DNA of 64,000 nucleotides from Pythium myriotylum (Eukaryota > Oomycota > Peronosporomycetes > Pythiales > Pythiaceae), in the NCBI GenBank assembly GCA_023091665.1, contig JALJCQ010000024.1, positions 434,001 through 498,000 of the forward strand. The letters are read 5' to 3'. The notes below the pieces were generated by a model that saw only the letters and a program-made list of their open reading frames with translations, did no database searches and was not told the DNA's origin. The translations under genes and the position numbers were made by a program. Below, in pieces: positions 10,791-19,576 of this stretch. Positions within the stretch are counted from its first letter, which is position 1, and each line of letters starts with the position of its first letter.

Positions 10791-11261
10791 TGTGACTGGC
10801 CGAGAATCGAGCGAATTTTGGAGTGAGCAGCGCCACCGAGTCCTCCTCGAGCAAGACACATGCACACAGGACCGACTAGTTGAGAGGAGCGACTGCTACA
10901 AGAGCAAACACGCGAGCAAACACAATGCTCATTGGCGGTATCTACGAGTGTAGCCATGTGACTCTCCCAATGGCTTCAGCCGAGAAAGACTGATGACTCC
11001 CCAAGACTGTGATTGGCTGTAACTCAACTTCAACCAGACAGATTAGCTTCCAAGCCATCGGTTGATGATGCCAATGCCATCATCTTCTCTTCCTTCCTTG
11101 GCGCAAGCGACTTAGTGTCGAGCCAATCAACGACATCGCCATGGACCTGAGGACCCGTCTCCTCCGCGGGATTGTGGCACGACGAACTCTCCGATCACGC
11201 CGTCTCCCCTCGTTGCCGATCTTTGGAAGAACGACGGGGTTACTTGCAAATCTGCACAGCC
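10791..11261. other. Divergent intergenic promoter region
   Basis: 471 bp between hydrolase copies 2 (minus) and 3 (plus). A pyrimidine-rich stretch lies near 11082-11100. No gene seen. Confidence 0.5.
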
Positions 11262-12506
11262 ATGGCCAAGACGTCTCTGCTGCTTCGTGTTAGCCCTCGT
11301 GACCTACTACTTCGACTCGTCAAGTGGGCCCTGGCGTACGCTGCCCTTGCTTTGCCTCTCGGCGGTCTCTTCAAGTACCCGTGGGAGATGCCCGGTGTAG
11401 CGATTCGATTGTCCTACGCAGCCGTCATCGCGTTCATCGAGTATGTCGCTCGCGGCTGCAGACCTCTGTTTGACGAGTGGACGCTACCGTTTGAGATCGT
11501 TCGCGCGGTGATCCGAACGATGTCGGCCAACTACTCGCACCTGACCAAGGTCCCGAGAATCGCCAGGTATATGCGGTTCCAGACCGTACTCGCTGGAACA
11601 CTCATGGAGAAGGTCACGTGCTGGCAGCACGGAACGCGGACCGAGACATTCACGTTCAATGGCTTGGAGCATATCTGGCTCCGGCTCAAGGCGACACCTA
11701 CAACGGACGTAAAGAGGGCAAAGAGAGTCAGGTGCGTTGTACTGTATGCCCATGGTGGGGGTTATGCAGTACTCTCGCCTCGTTTCTACGTGAGCTCCAC
11801 CAGTGACCTTCTAGTAAGAATCTACTCCAAACTCTCTCAGCGCCAACGTGAATCAATGCAAGTAGAGGTACTCCTCGTCAACTACCGGAAGACACCAGAA
11901 CACCCGTACCCGGTCCCTCCGAATGACGTCATGACAGTGTACAGATATCTGGTTGATGTTGAAGGCGTGTCACCACAAAACATTCTCGTCGCTGGAGACA
12001 GCGCTGGCGCCGGATTGATTCTGACCACGCTCGTCAGGTTACGTGATCAGTGCCCAGACGATCTGCCATGCGCAGGGATCCTGTCGTGTCCATACGTCGA
12101 CTTGGAGATGCGCGGCGATGAACGGAAAGCCCCTTACTGCATCGTAGCCGACAGATCCGTCAATGTTGTACCAGAAATGTATGTGCCGTGGGGTGGCACC
12201 CCTGAGACTTGGGGAGACGCGTCCCCACTCCATTGTACACTCTTGGGGCTACCTCCAGTACTGATAGTCTCCGCGGAATTCGACTACCTACTCCCACAGG
12301 CCAAGCGACTCATGGATCGCGCCACCGAGGACGGCGTGACTAATTGGCAGCTCGACATCCACAGACACATGGTTCATGTGTTCATGCATGTTCCACCGCT
12401 GATCCTCCCGGAAGCCGCGAAAGGGTTGGAAGCCATGGCGGCGTACGCAGCCGAAAGACTTACCAAGTCTATCGATCATTCCCTGCAGCCGGCTCAAGCA
12501 TGGTGA
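11262..12506 (+). CDS. Membrane-anchored HSL-type alpha/beta hydrolase, array copy 3
   Basis: 414 residues from the ATG at 11262, chosen because the next elements (hydrophobic helix, KYPWEMPG turn, ARGCRPLFDEWTL) then sit where they do in the paralogs. HGGG 164-167 in an unusual LYAHGGGY context, Ser247 in AGDSAGAG, Asp341, His372 in MVHVF. It is closest to copies 5 and 6: all three share RGDERKAPYC, YVPWGG and HRHMVHVFM. It lacks their low-complexity serine insert before the catalytic domain. Confidence 0.9.
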   Translation: MAKTSLLLRVSPRDLLLRLVKWALAYAALALPLGGLFKYPWEMPGVAIRLSYAAVIAFIEYVARGCRPLFDEWTLPFEIVRAVIRTMSANYSHLTKVPRIARYMRFQTVLAGTLMEKVTCWQHGTRTETFTFNGLEHIWLRLKATPTTDVKRAKRVRCVVLYAHGGGYAVLSPRFYVSSTSDLLVRIYSKLSQRQRESMQVEVLLVNYRKTPEHPYPVPPNDVMTVYRYLVDVEGVSPQNILVAGDSAGAGLILTTLVRLRDQCPDDLPCAGILSCPYVDLEMRGDERKAPYCIVADRSVNVVPEMYVPWGGTPETWGDASPLHCTLLGLPPVLIVSAEFDYLLPQAKRLMDRATEDGVTNWQLDIHRHMVHVFMHVPPLILPEAAKGLEAMAAYAAERLTKSIDHSLQPAQAW

Positions 12507-12647
12507 GCACATTTAACTGGTTGCAAGAAAGCAAGGCTGGCCGTCGATCGCACAGAGTGGCGTTGGACGTGAAGAGTTAATAGTTGAACTTCAGGAGATA
12601 TACTTCTCATCGGATCTGATCCCCTCGCACGCAACTGAATGTGATTT

Positions 12648-12684
12648 GATGGAAGAGCTCTCATAATATGAGAGCTCTTCCATC
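12648..12684. repeat. Perfect inverted repeat, 17-bp arms
   Basis: Arms 12648-12664 and 12668-12684 pair perfectly around a 3-base loop. Lies 140 bp after the stop of hydrolase copy 3. It ends directly where a second palindrome begins. Confidence 0.85.
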
Positions 12685-12709
12685 GCATTATAGATATTAT
12701 CTATAATGC
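12685..12709. repeat. Perfect inverted repeat, 12-bp arms
   Basis: Arms GCATTATAGATA and TATCTATAATGC around a single T. Immediately abuts the previous palindrome, so the two could form a double cruciform or two back-to-back RNA hairpins. Confidence 0.85.
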
Positions 12710-13191
12710 GACGTCAAGAGATTCCACAGGAACTCCCGCGTGTGGACAGTGCCGTTGCTACCTATTCCATCCGTATGCGGCAACTCACCGACAGGCCCTG
12801 CCATGCAGACCTGATCCAGCTCGCCGCTTCCGACTTACAGCCCTGGATCTCTAGCCAGGTTGATCCACGGTAAGAGAGGTCCACGATCGAATCGTGACTT
12901 TCTATCTCTCCCATTGGAAAATAGGTCAATAATTCTGGTGCAGGCCGGCTTTGCGTTTCAAAAAGAGTAAACCAATATGTGTCTGCACAGACATGTTGTT
13001 GAATCTCTACTCATTGATTGTGTGGAGTTCAACACGGACAGATTCTATTGCGCTGATAAAGCGAAGTCTACCCTACATACAACGGTGAGAAGCTTGCGGA
13101 TGCAGTTCAAACAGGTCCAGCCCGACCCCTCGAGGACCAAATACGTCGAGAGTGGTTCGAAAGCTGCTCGCCCAAGCCAACACTATAGGCT

Positions 13192-14178
13192 CTAGGCACT
13201 AGTAATCACCGCCGAGCGCACACCGTTGCGCGAAGTAGTAGTTCCCTTGTCAGCCTTGAGCCAGCACATACCACCGTTGTAGTTGTTCCACGAAAACGCA
13301 CCGCAACCCTTAGTTGCATGACAGAGGCCACAGCAGTCTTCGGCTTTCGACGCACGGATACTGGTAAGGTCAGCGCCTCCGTAGTCCACGTTCTCCTCGA
13401 TGGAGCCACACGACCCCGCCGGGACTCCCGAGAAAGCCGCATCGGACGCCACAAGCTTGGCACCAGCAGTGTAGAGAGAGCACTGGAGGTAGGGCGAGTT
13501 GAAGTACCACGTGAACACCGCACACTGCGAGTTCTCCTTGCACTTGGCGCAGCAGTCTCCCGAGCTCTGGACACCTTGGACGGATGTCAAGTAGTTGGTC
13601 GAGTAAGCGAGGCCAGACTGAATGGGAGGGCAAGTCGGATCGGCTGCCTGACGCCCACCCGACACATACCCAGCGTAAGGCTTCAACTCGCCAGCGGTCT
13701 TCTGCAATGTGCAGTAGCCACCGTACACCGAGTCAGGGTTCCACGTGAAAGTGAGGCACTCTGGCCTCTTGCCGCACTCGACACAGCAATCTCCGGCCGA
13801 CTTCACACTGCGCAGCCTCACCAACTCCTCGCCAGTGTAGTAGACGTCGTTGTGGAGGTTCGGGCACGTCGAGGACGCATCGACCTTGGGGTCGTAGGCG
13901 CTCGTGGTGCCGTTGCTTGGTTTGGTCTCGCCCTTGGTGCTCTTGAGCCAGCACGTGCCGCCTTCGAAGTCGGTCCATGAGAAGGCGTTACAGGCGAGTT
14001 GGTCGGCACAGAACCCACAGCAGTCGTAGGGGTTGGGGCTCTTGACGTTAGTGATGTCTTGGCCGACATAGTCCACATTCGTCTCGAACGAGTATCGGTA
14101 GCAGATCTGCGCCGCGGCTTGAAGGGCAACGGATCCGACGGAGACGGCGGTGAGAGCGAGCGAGCGAGTGTTGACCAT
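13192..14178 (-). CDS. Secreted protein with four PAN/Apple domains
   Basis: 328 residues from the ATG at 14178. A signal peptide of about 24 residues (charged start, then an Ala/Val/Leu-rich core ending AAAQ) precedes four cysteine-rich units. These start near CYRYSFET, CPNLHNDV, CPPIQSGL and CGSIEENV. Each unit carries a DCC(G/V/A)xC block, a (F/T)SW or FTW block and a late CWL or CxL. This is the PAN/Apple pattern of oomycete surface proteins that bind carbohydrate or protein. There is no cellulose-binding module, so it is not a full CBEL. Its nearest relative is the inverted, truncated copy at 16857. Confidence 0.9.
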   Translation of the reverse strand: MVNTRSLALTAVSVGSVALQAAAQICYRYSFETNVDYVGQDITNVKSPNPYDCCGFCADQLACNAFSWTDFEGGTCWLKSTKGETKPSNGTTSAYDPKVDASSTCPNLHNDVYYTGEELVRLRSVKSAGDCCVECGKRPECLTFTWNPDSVYGGYCTLQKTAGELKPYAGYVSGGRQAADPTCPPIQSGLAYSTNYLTSVQGVQSSGDCCAKCKENSQCAVFTWYFNSPYLQCSLYTAGAKLVASDAAFSGVPAGSCGSIEENVDYGGADLTSIRASKAEDCCGLCHATKGCGAFSWNNYNGGMCWLKADKGTTTSRNGVRSAVITSA

Positions 14179-14250
14179 GGTGTTTGGTGTCGAAGGCGGA
14201 CTTGGCAGGCGGATCTTCCAAGGAGCTCGAAGATTGGATAATGAGACCAG
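13412..14250 (-). repeat. Inverted repeat arm A (PAN gene)
   Basis: About 839 bp, nearly identical to 16785-17623 in reverse complement. It covers the promoter-proximal block, signal peptide and PAN domains 1-3, and stops before domain 4. Few base differences are seen by eye, for example in the first residues of PAN 1. Confidence 0.88.
14230..14248 (-). promoter_or_regulatory. Inr-like core promoter of the four-PAN gene
   Basis: Read on minus, GTCTCATTATCCAATCTTC resembles the oomycete Inr+FPR core, about 60 nt before the ATG at 14178. The same block precedes the inverted copy at 16857. Confidence 0.45.
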
Positions 14251-14840
14251 GATGCGGGGTTATTGTAGAAAGGTTGCTGGGACCATCCGACAGTATTAGC
14301 AACAGAACCCAGAGGGAAGTCGTGAGACACTCTTGTAGTTGTCTTGGAAGCCATTGTTCCTCTGTACCTGGTATCGTATTCTTCCTGGGTGTACAAATTA
14401 TTTAAAATTAGTATTGATAGGAAATCGTGTCTACGAAGTGCTTTGATAGAATGTGAGGGCTCTTACGCAATAAATCTTGATGTATGCATGTTGGACAGGT
14501 ATCAATTGATGAAGATGCTGATGAGTCGTGGAGTACCTTCAACAGCCCATCAACAGCAGCACAACCACCTCAAGGCCGCTCGTCCACAGAAGAGTCTTGA
14601 AGTGGTCTATGGAAGAGAGGTAGTGCGCAATGTCTATGCCAACGCGAAATTCCCGCGTGTAAAAATGAGCCACACATTGCTGCAGCCACTACCGATAATT
14701 GTGGTCGACGCCAGATTTTCATGGGTGGCGTTAACTGTTTCTCGGTGTCAGTCACAATCTGCGAAGGAGTTCTTTCCTAGAGATGGGTGTCATATTTGTG
14801 ATTGAAGCAGGGTCCCCAACTTCAGGTGGACGGTGTAGAC

Positions 14841-14861
14841 CTCTCTCTCTCTCTCTCTCTC
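14841..14861. repeat. (CT)10 microsatellite
   Basis: Uninterrupted CT dinucleotide run of about 21 bases in the PAN spacer. Confidence 0.9.
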
Positions 14862-15546
14862 CTCTGAGTCCACTCGACCCTGGTCGGCACTACGAGCTTG
14901 AGGATTTCGAATAGGTGGTCGCGCATGGCAAGGAATGGCCTTGTGAAGAGTTGATGGATATTAAAGGTCGTCGAGACCTGGAGCGTTCGCTCAGGAGAGA
15001 AAGCCGTGCCCTAGCCTTCGCGAACCGCCACCACATATTCCTAAATAGTCGTAAACTACTCGACTGATCATCTGAGAGGCTCATATTTACACTTGCTCCC
15101 TCAGATCGATCTGCCAGACGATAGATTCGAAGGCAGCGTCGCGTGTCAATCGTAATGTTTGGCTGCCGTGGTGTCGACCATCTTGCCGCACGCACGGGTA
15201 CGATATAGTAGATTCATTGCCGTGGATGAGCGATCTGCAGGCAGAAGAAAGGTGGGAGAGCTTAGCTGCATCAGGTTGATTACTGGGACTAAATCAGCGG
15301 CCAAGCGGAGTGTCAATATGATGGGCCTAAAGAGGTCTGACCACGGCGTATCGTCGACCCCTTGTCGTCGGCTCCAAATCACCGTTTAGCAATAAAGCAC
15401 GAGCACGGCCCAGGCACGCTGTGAAGATGGTTTGGTGTATCTACGTGGTTTGGCTGCGCCAGAGGCCGAGACGTCGCCACAAGTCCGTGACTAGATCTGG
15501 TGTGTGGTGCGGTGGGGTGTTACAGTATCACATTATGTGAAAAGCG

Positions 15547-15565
15547 CCCCACCCCACCCCACCCC
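15547..15565 (-). repeat. CCCCA tandem run, G-quadruplex motif on minus strand
   Basis: Four runs of CCCC separated by single A. The minus strand therefore reads four G4 runs with one-base loops, which is a strong G-quadruplex pattern. Confidence 0.8.
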
Positions 15566-16241
15566 TTCGACTTCACATGAGATTGGTTGAAGTCTTCCAT
15601 TGCGGGTGTTACCACGGCGGAAAGAAGGAAGATGTTGGCGATTTCCGTACTCGTGGCATGTTTTGACGGAGGCACAGAGGCTAATTCAACTCTTCGATCG
15701 ACTCGAGCGACATCGTTCGTGAGGCAAGTCCAGGCCCGACTCGTGAGCGGTACTTTTGACAACGTGTGCCAACCCGAACCAGGTTGTAGCGTTGGGGCAC
15801 GGTGGCAGTTCCTTGCAGTATTAGGACCATGTTGTTTGGCTGGCCCTGTCCTGAGAAATACTGCAGTCACATCTCAATGAACAGACAGGCGGGGGGAGGC
15901 AACAGCGCGGATTGCCGCAAGCAAAACGACAGCGCAGGTTTGCTGATCAGCTTTAACCCTACCCCAAATTTTACTACCAAACATGCACACTCCACCCATT
16001 ACAAGTTGCTCAGCACGTTCGGATTGTCTTCCGCAGGAAAGACAGAGGTTGACTCTACACCGAAGAGTTGGAGGTTGGAAGCATCACCTTAGAACACCCA
16101 ACTCAACAATGGAGCGAAACTAGCGCAGCTCAACCACTAAGTGAGCGACAATATCCCCAATATCCCCACCAATACGTGTCCGGTCTGATCCAAAGTTAGC
16201 CATTTGCTGCGATCCACTGGAAATTTCAAATCCCTGTGGAT

Positions 16242-16305
16242 TGATGGGACAAGCCACGACGGACGGAGGACAAAACAAAGATTTGTCCTCCCTCCGTGTC
16301 CCATC
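16242..16305. repeat. Imperfect inverted repeat
   Basis: Left arm about 16242-16274, right arm 16281-16305. They share GGAGGACAAA next to the loop and GATGGGACA at the outer ends, with a few unpaired bases in the left arm. Confidence 0.7.
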
Positions 16306-16480
16306 CTATCCTTGTGGAGCGAGCCTAGCTATCCGCCACCGGAATAGTGGCTGCCAGTCACGATCATCGCATCCATCAGTTAGCGTCGACCACAATCGAT
16401 GGTCGCAGTAATCTCCGGTTCTTCTTACACACAGGCAGGTTTGTCGAGATGGACTGATGCATTTTCTGTACAGGAAGGGG

Positions 16481-16521
16481 TCTCATCTCAAGTAATACAG
16501 CAGGGCTTACTTGAGATGAGA
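16481..16521. repeat. Perfect inverted repeat, 15-bp arms
   Basis: TCTCATCTCAAGTAA at 16481-16495 pairs with 16507-16521 around an 11-base loop. Lies about 340 bp before the truncated PAN gene. Confidence 0.85.
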
Positions 16522-16784
16522 CTCCGCGACAACAGCCGCTGTTGTTGCCGCGTCGTCTACAGGGAAACAATGGCATCCAAAAAGATCGAGAGTGTCACAT
16601 GGTTTCCCTTTGCGGTGGCTCTTCCCATTACGAACGCCTCAGACACCATTCTATAGCACCAACAGGGCCGCGCCTGGCATTACACCGGGCTCCTGCGCTA
16701 GGACCAGGGATGGTTTTTTTTTCACCCCTGCTCCTAGCTCTCCTAGTAGGAGAGCCCGTTGTGGTCCGCGCATACCACCCACTC

Positions 16785-17623
16785 CTGCTCTCATTATCCA
16801 ATCTTCGAGCTCCTTGGAAGATCCGCCTGCCAAGTCCGCCTTCGACACCAAACACCATGGTCAACACTCGCTCGCTCGCTCTCACCGCCGTCTCCGTCGG
16901 ATCCGTTGCCCTTCAAGCCGCAGCGCAGATCTGCTACCGGTACTCGTTCGAGACGAGCGTGGAGTACGTCGGCCAAGACATCACCAACGTCAAGAGCCCC
17001 AACCCCTACGACTGCTGTGGATTCTGCGCCGACCAACTCGCCTGCAACGCCTTCTCATGGACCGACTTCGAAGGCGGCACGTGCTGGCTCAAGAGCACCA
17101 AGGGCGAGACCAAACCAAGCAACGGCACCACGAGCGCCTACGACCCCAAGGTCGATGCGTCCTCGACGTGCCCGAACCTCCACAACGACGTCTACTACAC
17201 TGGCGAGGAGTTGGTGAGGCTGCGCAGTGTGAAGTCGGCCGGAGATTGCTGTGTCGAGTGCGGCAAGAGGCCAGAGTGCCTCACTTTCACGTGGAACCCT
17301 GACTCGGTGTACGGTGGCTACTGCACATTGCAGAAGACCGCTGGCGAGTTGAAGCCTTACGCTGGGTATGTGTCGGGTGGGCGTCAGGCAGCCGATCCGA
17401 CTTGCCCTCCCATTCAGTCTGGCCTCGCTTACTCGACCAACTACTTGACATCCGTCCAAGGTGTCCAGAGCTCGGGAGACTGCTGCGCCAAGTGCAAGGA
17501 GAACTCGCAGTGTGCGGTGTTCACGTGGTACTTCAACTCGCCCTACCTCCAGTGCTCCCTCTACACCGCTGGTGCCAAGCTTGTGGCGTCCGATGCGGCT
17601 TTCTCGGGAGTTCCAGCGGGTTC
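16785..17623 (+). repeat. Inverted repeat arm B (truncated PAN gene)
   Basis: Counterpart of 13412-14250. Homology begins just upstream of the promoter-like TCATTATCCAATCTT block and ends inside the codons that follow PAN domain 3. Confidence 0.88.
16787..16806 (+). promoter_or_regulatory. Inr-like core promoter of the truncated PAN gene
   Basis: GCTCTCATTATCCAATCTTC, 51-70 nt before the ATG at 16857; it lies within the duplicated block. It resembles the oomycete Inr+FPR core. Confidence 0.45.
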
Positions 17624-17636
17624 GCAAACGCTCTAA
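16857..17636 (+). CDS. Truncated secreted PAN/Apple protein (three domains)
   Basis: 259 residues from the ATG at 16857; the open frame upstream to 16542 is not conserved in the paired copy. The signal peptide and PAN domains 1-3 match the protein at 13192-14178 almost exactly. After SGVPAGS the sequence leaves the repeat and stops within three codons, so domain 4 is missing. The remaining domains keep all cysteines and the frame is intact. It may still make a secreted three-domain protein, or it may be a recent pseudogene. Confidence 0.75.
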   Translation: MVNTRSLALTAVSVGSVALQAAAQICYRYSFETSVEYVGQDITNVKSPNPYDCCGFCADQLACNAFSWTDFEGGTCWLKSTKGETKPSNGTTSAYDPKVDASSTCPNLHNDVYYTGEELVRLRSVKSAGDCCVECGKRPECLTFTWNPDSVYGGYCTLQKTAGELKPYAGYVSGGRQAADPTCPPIQSGLAYSTNYLTSVQGVQSSGDCCAKCKENSQCAVFTWYFNSPYLQCSLYTAGAKLVASDAAFSGVPAGSQTL

Positions 17637-18023
17637 GCGTTGGTTTGAGTTAGCTGATCATGGAAGACCAACTCTCGAAGGGGGCTGTCCTCGAAGCCAG
17701 CCATGTGCATGTCATTCATCTTAACAGAACAGGAGTGGTCGTTCTGTGTGCGAAATTCCAGAATAGGAGGTTGGAGTTCCCGATCACGTCGTAACTCACG
17801 AGGTGACGGGCTGTAACTGAACATGATCCTTCGATATACTGTGTACTTCGCACTGTACTACTTCGCACTGTGCCGTGCGTAGGTCTCTTTTACGGTGAAC
17901 ACCAACTTCAACTGGCGCAATCTCATCCTGCTGATTACGCGCGAGCCCATCGCGGATCAGATCCAGGAGCTCACTTCCGACTCGGTGCGAGCCTGCCGTG
18001 GTCACTCGCCCTGCCAGTGAGCG
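17637..18023. other. Intergenic, no gene seen
   Basis: 387 bp between the truncated PAN stop and hydrolase copy 4, both on plus. A short direct repeat of CTTCGCACTGT lies near 17847-17872. Confidence 0.5.
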
Positions 18024-19235
18024 ATGGATTTCCTCCGAGAGAACCCGCAGTGGCTCGCGCGCGTGGGCGTCGCCGGCGCCGCCTATTCCGTCCTCGCGTG
18101 GCTGCTCGGAGGCTTTCACCACCACCCGTGGCAGCTGCCTGCTGTGGTTCTGCGCGTGATCGTGACGGCGAACGTGACGCTCTTCCAGTTCCTCGCGCGT
18201 GGATGCAAGCCGCGCTTCCCCGAGTGGACGTTGGGCTACGAGTTGACGCGCGCGCTCGTGCACGATCTGCTGAGCAACTACGGAGACCGCGTCTGCGCGC
18301 CGCGCAACGCCGCGTTCATTCGCCGACAGAGTGAGCTGCTCGGAAATGTCATGAGCTACTTTGCCAACAAAGCCAACCACACAAGGATCGACAGCTTCTC
18401 TCACAACGGCCTCGAGCATCTGTGGGTTCGAGCGGCTCGTACGCCTGTAGCGCCGACGCATCGGGTGGTCGTCCTGTACTTCCACGGCGGTGGGTACGTT
18501 CTGCTGAGCCCTCGGATGTATGCCGGATTTGCGAGTGAGCTGCAGTCGCGAATCCAGCGACTCTTGTGTGAGAAATTGGAGATGAGTGATCAGTCTGTTC
18601 AGGTCGATATCTTGCTCGCGAACTACCGCAAGGCGCCGGAGCACCGGTATCCAACCCCTCCACTTGACGCGCTCACCATGTACAAATATCTCCTCGAGCA
18701 CGAGAAGCTACAGCCAAGTCAGATTATCGTAATGGGTGACAGCGCCGGCGGTGGGCTGACCATGACGACGATGCTGCGTCTACGCGATGAAGACCCGTCC
18801 CGGCTTCCTCTGGCCGGCATTCTCTCTTGTCCCTTCGTTGATCGAGAGATATCTGGCGACGAGCGCCGGACCCCGTACTGCATCCTCACCGATCTTGTCA
18901 TCAAATCGTTCGGCGATGCTTACTTCCTACTCAAGGGCCCTCCTTCCAGTTGGGGTGATGCGTCGCCTTACCACTGTGACCTGCGTGGGCTACCGCCAGT
19001 GTACATCCAAGCTGCAGAACTCGACTATATCTTGGCGCACTCGAAGCGGCTTATCACGAAGGCCCATGAATCGGGCTTGAAAACCTGGAAGCTCGAGATC
19101 TTCCCGAACATGCCCCACGTCTTCACGACGACTCCTCCTTCGGCACTTCCGATGGCCGGTAGAGGGCTGGACGCAATGGCCGAATACGCCGCGTCTCAAT
19201 TCAGCGTGTCGCGTAGAACGCAGCAAAAGCCGTAA
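18024..19235 (+). CDS. Membrane-anchored HSL-type alpha/beta hydrolase, array copy 4
   Basis: 403 residues, ATG at 18024, one of the shortest copies (only the copy at 29215 is shorter). A helix at about 13-30, the HPWQLP turn and a second hydrophobic run to about 58 precede ARGCKPRFPEWTL. HGGG 154-157, Ser240, Asp334, His365 (MPHVF). It shares ANKANHT-like N-domain spacing, RDEDPS and FGDAYF/FGDTYF with copy 7, its nearest relative. Confidence 0.9.
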   Translation: MDFLRENPQWLARVGVAGAAYSVLAWLLGGFHHHPWQLPAVVLRVIVTANVTLFQFLARGCKPRFPEWTLGYELTRALVHDLLSNYGDRVCAPRNAAFIRRQSELLGNVMSYFANKANHTRIDSFSHNGLEHLWVRAARTPVAPTHRVVVLYFHGGGYVLLSPRMYAGFASELQSRIQRLLCEKLEMSDQSVQVDILLANYRKAPEHRYPTPPLDALTMYKYLLEHEKLQPSQIIVMGDSAGGGLTMTTMLRLRDEDPSRLPLAGILSCPFVDREISGDERRTPYCILTDLVIKSFGDAYFLLKGPPSSWGDASPYHCDLRGLPPVYIQAAELDYILAHSKRLITKAHESGLKTWKLEIFPNMPHVFTTTPPSALPMAGRGLDAMAEYAASQFSVSRRTQQKP

Positions 19236-19576
19236 ATTGCCCACTCGAAGTTGAAGATTCTCGTAAACAGCGCCAATGAGATGGTTCGTGGGATAAAGGT
19301 TCATTTCGTGGAGTTCTGTAGCCAATTGATCACGTCCAGTGTTCCCAGTTCCAATCGCTCCATGTGGTTCCCAGTTGGTCTTGTTTCTTGGAGCCCTGCA
19401 TATCGAAGAATGGGAACTTTGGTTAGGGTCGCAATTGGACTCTTTTTCTGATATGTGAGGATCTTCTCGCAAAGATCTAGTAGAAAATGGAACGTTCGTC
19501 GCTCGGCAGCATCGCTTCGTGGATGACGAAGTGAGGAAGACGCTTCTAGATCTCTCTTAGATTTGGCAATTTCCCA
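19236..19576. other. Intergenic, no gene seen
   Basis: 341 bp between two plus-strand hydrolases. Unlike the coding region that follows, it is not shared with the region upstream of copy 6. Confidence 0.5.

Larger units (their letters stand above)
12507..13191. other. Intergenic with two adjacent palindromes
   Basis: 685 bp between the convergent stops of hydrolase copy 3 and the PAN gene. The only clear structure is the pair of hairpins at 12648-12709. No gene seen. Confidence 0.55.
14179..16856. other. Spacer between inverted PAN copies, no gene seen
   Basis: 2.7 kb of unique DNA between two divergent PAN genes. Open frames up to about 150 codons lack domain-like content. It holds a CT microsatellite, a G-quadruplex-type C-run and two hairpins, listed separately. 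Both ends carry matching promoter blocks that belong to the repeat arms. Confidence 0.6.

Noticed and set aside
13318..13980. 220-codon plus-strand frame across the PAN gene, and its mirror in the truncated copy (17055-17627 minus)
   Set aside because: Opposite-strand shadow of GC-rich PAN codons. It recurs only because the DNA is duplicated.
16542..16856. N-terminal extension of the truncated PAN protein
   Set aside because: It lies before the repeat arm, the promoter-like element and the signal peptide; the paired copy lacks it.
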